Source of the DNA: Rhizobium mesoamericanum STM3625
Lineage (GTDB): Bacteria; Pseudomonadota; Alphaproteobacteria; Rhizobiales; Rhizobiaceae
Assembly: GCF_000312665.1 (NCBI RefSeq)
Contig: NZ_HF536772.1
Coordinates: 3,115,045-3,179,044 of the forward strand
Reading direction: 5' to 3'
Length of the DNA: 64,000 nt
Under the pieces are notes generated by a model. That model saw only the letters and a program-made list of their open reading frames with translations, did no database searches and was not told the origin of the DNA. The translations under genes were made by a program, and so were the position numbers. This document shows positions 60,777-64,000 of the stretch, in pieces (the first letter of the stretch is position 1; each line of letters starts with the position of its first letter).

Positions 60777-63700
60777 ATGAATTTCTCCAGATTCTTCGTT
60801 GACCGTCCGGTGTTCGCCGGAGTCCTATCGGTCCTCATTGTGGTCGCTGGTCTGCTTGGTCTGCGATCATTGCCGATTTCCGAATATCCGGAAGTCGTCC
60901 CGCCATCGATTGTCGTGCGCGCGACCTATCCCGGTGCAAACCCGGAGGTTATCGCGCAGACCGTTGCCACACCGCTCGAAGAGCAGATCAACGGCGTCGA
61001 GGGCATGCTCTACATGTCCAGCCAGGCGACATCGGACGGTGTTATGACGCTGACGGTCACCTTCAAGCTCGGCACGGACCCTGACAAGGCACAGCAGCTC
61101 GTGCAAAACCGCGTATCGCAGGCCGAACCGCGACTGCCGGAAGAAGTGAAGACTATCGGTATCACGACGGTCAAGAGCTCTCCCGACCTGATGATGGTCG
61201 TGAACCTGATCTCGCCTGACAATCGTTACGACATCACATATCTGCGCAACTACGGTGTCCTCAATATCAAGGACCGGCTGGCGCGCATCGACGGCGTTGG
61301 TCAGGTACAGGTCTTCGGCTCGGGCGACTACTCCATGCGCGTCTGGATCGATCCGCAGAAGGCGGCCGAGCATGGCCTTGCCGCGGGCGATGTCACCAAT
61401 GCAATCCGCGGTCAGAACGTGCAGGCCGCAGCCGGCACGATCGGCGCTTCGCCGAGCCTGTCGGGCGTGGACCTGCAGCTCAACGTCAATGCACAGGGCC
61501 GTCTGCAGACGCCTGAACAATTCGGCAATATCATCGTCAAGTCGGGCGCCAACGGCGAGATCACCCGTCTTCGCGACGTCGCCCGTATCGAGCTCGGTGC
61601 CGCCGACTACTCGCTGCGCTCGATCCTTGATGGCAAGCCGGCAGTCGCGATCCCGGTCTTCCAGTCCCCGGGCTCCAACGCCATCACCATCTCGGACGAG
61701 GTCCAGAGGACGATGCAAGAGCTGAAGACCGCCATGCCTGACGGTGTCAGCTACGAGATCGTCTACGACACGACGAAGTTCGTGCGTTCATCGATCGAGA
61801 AGGTCGTCGACACGTTGCTCGAAGCCATCGCACTCGTCGTCATCGTCGTCATTCTGTTCCTGCAGACGTGGCGCGCCTCGATTATCCCGCTGATTGCCGT
61901 TCCGGTTTCGATCATCGGTACCTTCGCGGTGATGTATGTCTTCGGTTTCTCCATCAACGCGCTCAGTCTCTTCGGCCTCGTGCTGGCGATCGGCATCGTG
62001 GTGGACGATGCTATCGTGGTCGTCGAAAACGTCGAACGCAACATCGAAAACGGCCTGAGCCCGCGGGCTGCCACCTACAAGGCAATGAAGGAAGTCTCTG
62101 GCCCGATCATCGCGATCGCGCTCGTGCTTGTCGCGGTTTTCGTCCCGCTCGCCTTCATCAGCGGACTGTCGGGGCAGTTCTATCGCCAGTTCGCGCTGAC
62201 GATCGCGATCTCGACGGTCATTTCGGCCTTCAACTCCTTGACGCTGTCTCCGGCTCTGGCTTCGCTGCTCTTGCAGGACCATCACGCCAAGCGTGATTGG
62301 TTGACACGCGCTATGGACGCGATTTTCGGCTGGTTCTTCCGTGGCTTCAACAAGGCCTTCGGCGCTGGTTCGCGTGGCTATGGCAAGGGCGTCGGCGGGC
62401 TGCTGTCGCGCAAGAGCGTCGTCATGCTCGTGTATGTGGTGCTGGCAGGCGCGACCTATGGCCTCTTCAATGCAGTGCCCGGCGGCTTCGTGCCGGCTCA
62501 GGACAAGCAGTATCTGATCGGCTTTGCCCAGTTGCCGGATGCGGCCAGCCTTGACCGCACCGAAGACGTCATCAAGCGGATGAGCGAGATTGCAATGGCC
62601 GAGCCTGGCGTCGCGCATGCGATCGCCTTTCCGGGCCTGTCGATCAACGGCTTCACCAACTCTTCGAACGCTGGCATCGTTTTCGTCACACTGAAGGATT
62701 TCGAGGAACGTAAGTCGCCGGCCCTTTCTGGCGGTGCGATCGCCATGTCCCTGAACCAGAAGTTCGGGGCGATCCAGGATGCCTTCATCGCGATGTTCCC
62801 GCCGCCGCCGGTAAACGGTCTCGGCACAACGGGCGGCTTCAAGATGCAGCTCGAAGACCGCGCCGGTCTCGGCTATCAGGTGCTCGACGAGGCCAATAAG
62901 GCGATGATCGCCAAGGCCTACCAGACACCAGAGCTGACGGGCATCTTCTCTGCCTACCAGATCAATGTTCCACAGCTCTATGCCGATCTCGACCGTGAGA
63001 AGGCGGAACAGTTGGGTGTCTCGGTAACCGACGTTTTCGAGACACTGCAGATTTATCTCGGTTCGCTCTATGTCAACGATTTCAACGCCTTTGGCCGCAC
63101 CTACAGCGTGCGCGTCCAGGCAGACGCCAAGTTCCGGGCCCAGCCCGAGGACATCGGCAAGCTGAAGGTTCGTTCGGCATCGGGCCAGATGATCCCGCTG
63201 TCTGCGCTCCTGAAAGTGGACGCGACAACCGGGCCGGAGCGGACCAACCGTTATAACGGTTTCCTCTCTGCCGATATCAACGGCGGTCCAGCTCCGGGCT
63301 TCTCCTCAGGCCAGGCTCAGGCAGCGATCGAGAAGATCGCCGAGGAGACCCTGCCGAAGGGTATCAGCTTTGAATGGACGGATCTGACCTACCAGCAGAT
63401 CCTGGCGGGCAACTCCGGCGTGATCGTCTTCCCACTGGCCCTACTGCTCGTGTTCCTCGTGCTCGCTGCACAATATGAGAGCCTTGCCCTCCCGATCGCG
63501 ATCATCATGATCGTGCCGATGGGCGTGCTGGCGGCGTTGACGGGCGTCTGGCTGACCGGTGGAGACAACAATATCTTCACGCAAATCGGCTTGGTCGTCC
63601 TTGTCGGCCTCTCGGCGAAGAACGCGATCCTGATCGTGGAATTCGCCCGCGAGCTGGAATTCGAAGGAAGAACTCCGGTTCAGGCTGCCATCGAGGCAAG

Positions 63701-63977
63701 TCGCCTGCGTCTGCGCCCCATCCTGATGACCTCGATGGCCTTCATCATGGGTGTCGTGCCGCTGGTGGTCTCCACCGGTGCGGGTGCCGAAATGCGCGCG
63801 GCCATGGGGGTTGCCGTGTTCTCGGGCATGATCGGCGTCACCTTCTTCGGCATCTTCATGACGCCTGTCTTCTACGTGCTGGTTCGCAAATTGTCGGGCA
63901 ATCGCCCGCTGATCCAGCACAACGAGCACGAGCACGACGCAGAGGAAGCCGAAATCATACGACTCGCTGCCGAATAG
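60777..63977 (+). CDS. RND efflux permease, MexF-like HAE1 family
   Basis: This 1066-aa inner-membrane pump has the HAE1 layout. FFVDRPVFAGVLSVLIVVAG begins TM1. LFLQTWRASIIPLIAVPVSI and GIVVDDAIVVVENVERN include the relay Asp pair. SAKNAILIVEFARELEFEG holds the relay Lys. The sequence is more like Pseudomonas MexF than AcrB (for example SEYPEVVPPSIVVRA and SLFGLVLAIG). It ends 23 bp before the window edge, so an outer-membrane channel gene could still follow outside. Confidence 0.94.
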   Translation: MNFSRFFVDRPVFAGVLSVLIVVAGLLGLRSLPISEYPEVVPPSIVVRATYPGANPEVIAQTVATPLEEQINGVEGMLYMSSQATSDGVMTLTVTFKLGTDPDKAQQLVQNRVSQAEPRLPEEVKTIGITTVKSSPDLMMVVNLISPDNRYDITYLRNYGVLNIKDRLARIDGVGQVQVFGSGDYSMRVWIDPQKAAEHGLAAGDVTNAIRGQNVQAAAGTIGASPSLSGVDLQLNVNAQGRLQTPEQFGNIIVKSGANGEITRLRDVARIELGAADYSLRSILDGKPAVAIPVFQSPGSNAITISDEVQRTMQELKTAMPDGVSYEIVYDTTKFVRSSIEKVVDTLLEAIALVVIVVILFLQTWRASIIPLIAVPVSIIGTFAVMYVFGFSINALSLFGLVLAIGIVVDDAIVVVENVERNIENGLSPRAATYKAMKEVSGPIIAIALVLVAVFVPLAFISGLSGQFYRQFALTIAISTVISAFNSLTLSPALASLLLQDHHAKRDWLTRAMDAIFGWFFRGFNKAFGAGSRGYGKGVGGLLSRKSVVMLVYVVLAGATYGLFNAVPGGFVPAQDKQYLIGFAQLPDAASLDRTEDVIKRMSEIAMAEPGVAHAIAFPGLSINGFTNSSNAGIVFVTLKDFEERKSPALSGGAIAMSLNQKFGAIQDAFIAMFPPPPVNGLGTTGGFKMQLEDRAGLGYQVLDEANKAMIAKAYQTPELTGIFSAYQINVPQLYADLDREKAEQLGVSVTDVFETLQIYLGSLYVNDFNAFGRTYSVRVQADAKFRAQPEDIGKLKVRSASGQMIPLSALLKVDATTGPERTNRYNGFLSADINGGPAPGFSSGQAQAAIEKIAEETLPKGISFEWTDLTYQQILAGNSGVIVFPLALLLVFLVLAAQYESLALPIAIIMIVPMGVLAALTGVWLTGGDNNIFTQIGLVVLVGLSAKNAILIVEFARELEFEGRTPVQAAIEASRLRLRPILMTSMAFIMGVVPLVVSTGAGAEMRAAMGVAVFSGMIGVTFFGIFMTPVFYVLVRKLSGNRPLIQHNEHEHDAEEAEIIRLAAE

Positions 63978-64000
63978 CCCCCACTCAGGCGGCGAGACGT

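Noticed and set aside
61788..62618. 276-codon frame opposite the MexF-like permease
   Set aside because: Antisense to a conserved pump gene; the protein is low-complexity in D, R and H with no domain.

Overview
The window looks like part of a replicon of a Rhizobiaceae member (the Rhizobium / Sinorhizobium / Agrobacterium group). The clearest sign is a succinoglycan-type exo cluster at about 30.2-46.7 kb. Its gene order closely follows the S. meliloti exo region: exoP-O-M-A/L-K-H, then exoW, exoU, exoX, exoY-F-Q and exoZ. An alphaproteobacterial Porin_2-type porin, a DUF1003 protein, many LysR regulators and GC-rich codon use fit this placement, which is my inference from gene content. No tRNA, rRNA, CRISPR array, insertion sequence or prophage was seen.

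0-31 kb. The window opens with the 3' end of acetate kinase and an enoyl-ACP reductase (fabI). Next come a tautomerase, a short-chain dehydrogenase that lacks the usual catalytic tyrosine, a LysR regulator and a DJ-1/PfpI protein. A redox-repair group follows: a DipZ-like CcdA/TlpA fusion, a membrane-anchored MsrA and a small secreted protein. This group runs into a decayed maleylacetoacetate-isomerase-like gene. Further on are a Tat-type epoxide-hydrolase-like enzyme, DUF1003, ohr with a textbook terminator, an OmpR-type two-component system, a double universal stress protein, a ZntB-like transporter, a cysteine-poor Rrf2 regulator, a porin, a lone PntA-like protein and NAD synthetase. Then LysR lies divergent to an EmrA/EmrB pump that is followed closely by an adenylate cyclase. 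A cysteine-rich Rrf2 regulator meets an SfnB-like flavin monooxygenase tail to tail, followed by a PPP-type phosphatase.

30-47 kb. The exo cluster covers lipid-linked priming (ExoY), chain assembly (ExoA/L/M/O/U/W), decoration (ExoH, ExoZ), export and polymerisation (ExoF, ExoP, ExoQ), trimming (ExoK) and the small brake protein ExoX. The ExoL and ExoA parts form one uninterrupted reading frame. exoN, exoT, exoV and exoI are absent from the positions they hold in S. meliloti. The long exoX-exoY gap is AT-rich and full of palindromes.

47-64 kb. This is an efflux-rich region. An AcrAB-type RND pair on the minus strand and an EmrAB-type MFS pair on the plus strand diverge from a 424-bp gap holding several perfect inverted repeats. 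After a DNA-3-methyladenine glycosylase and a small unknown protein come two LysR-controlled units. The first is LysR / SDR with a clear T-N11-A box. The second is LysR / alpha-beta hydrolase / RND adaptor / MexF-like permease. In that hydrolase the catalytic Ser and His have been replaced, so it is probably not a conventional esterase. With the EmrAB pair near 24 kb the window encodes four tripartite-type exporters but no outer-membrane channel gene.
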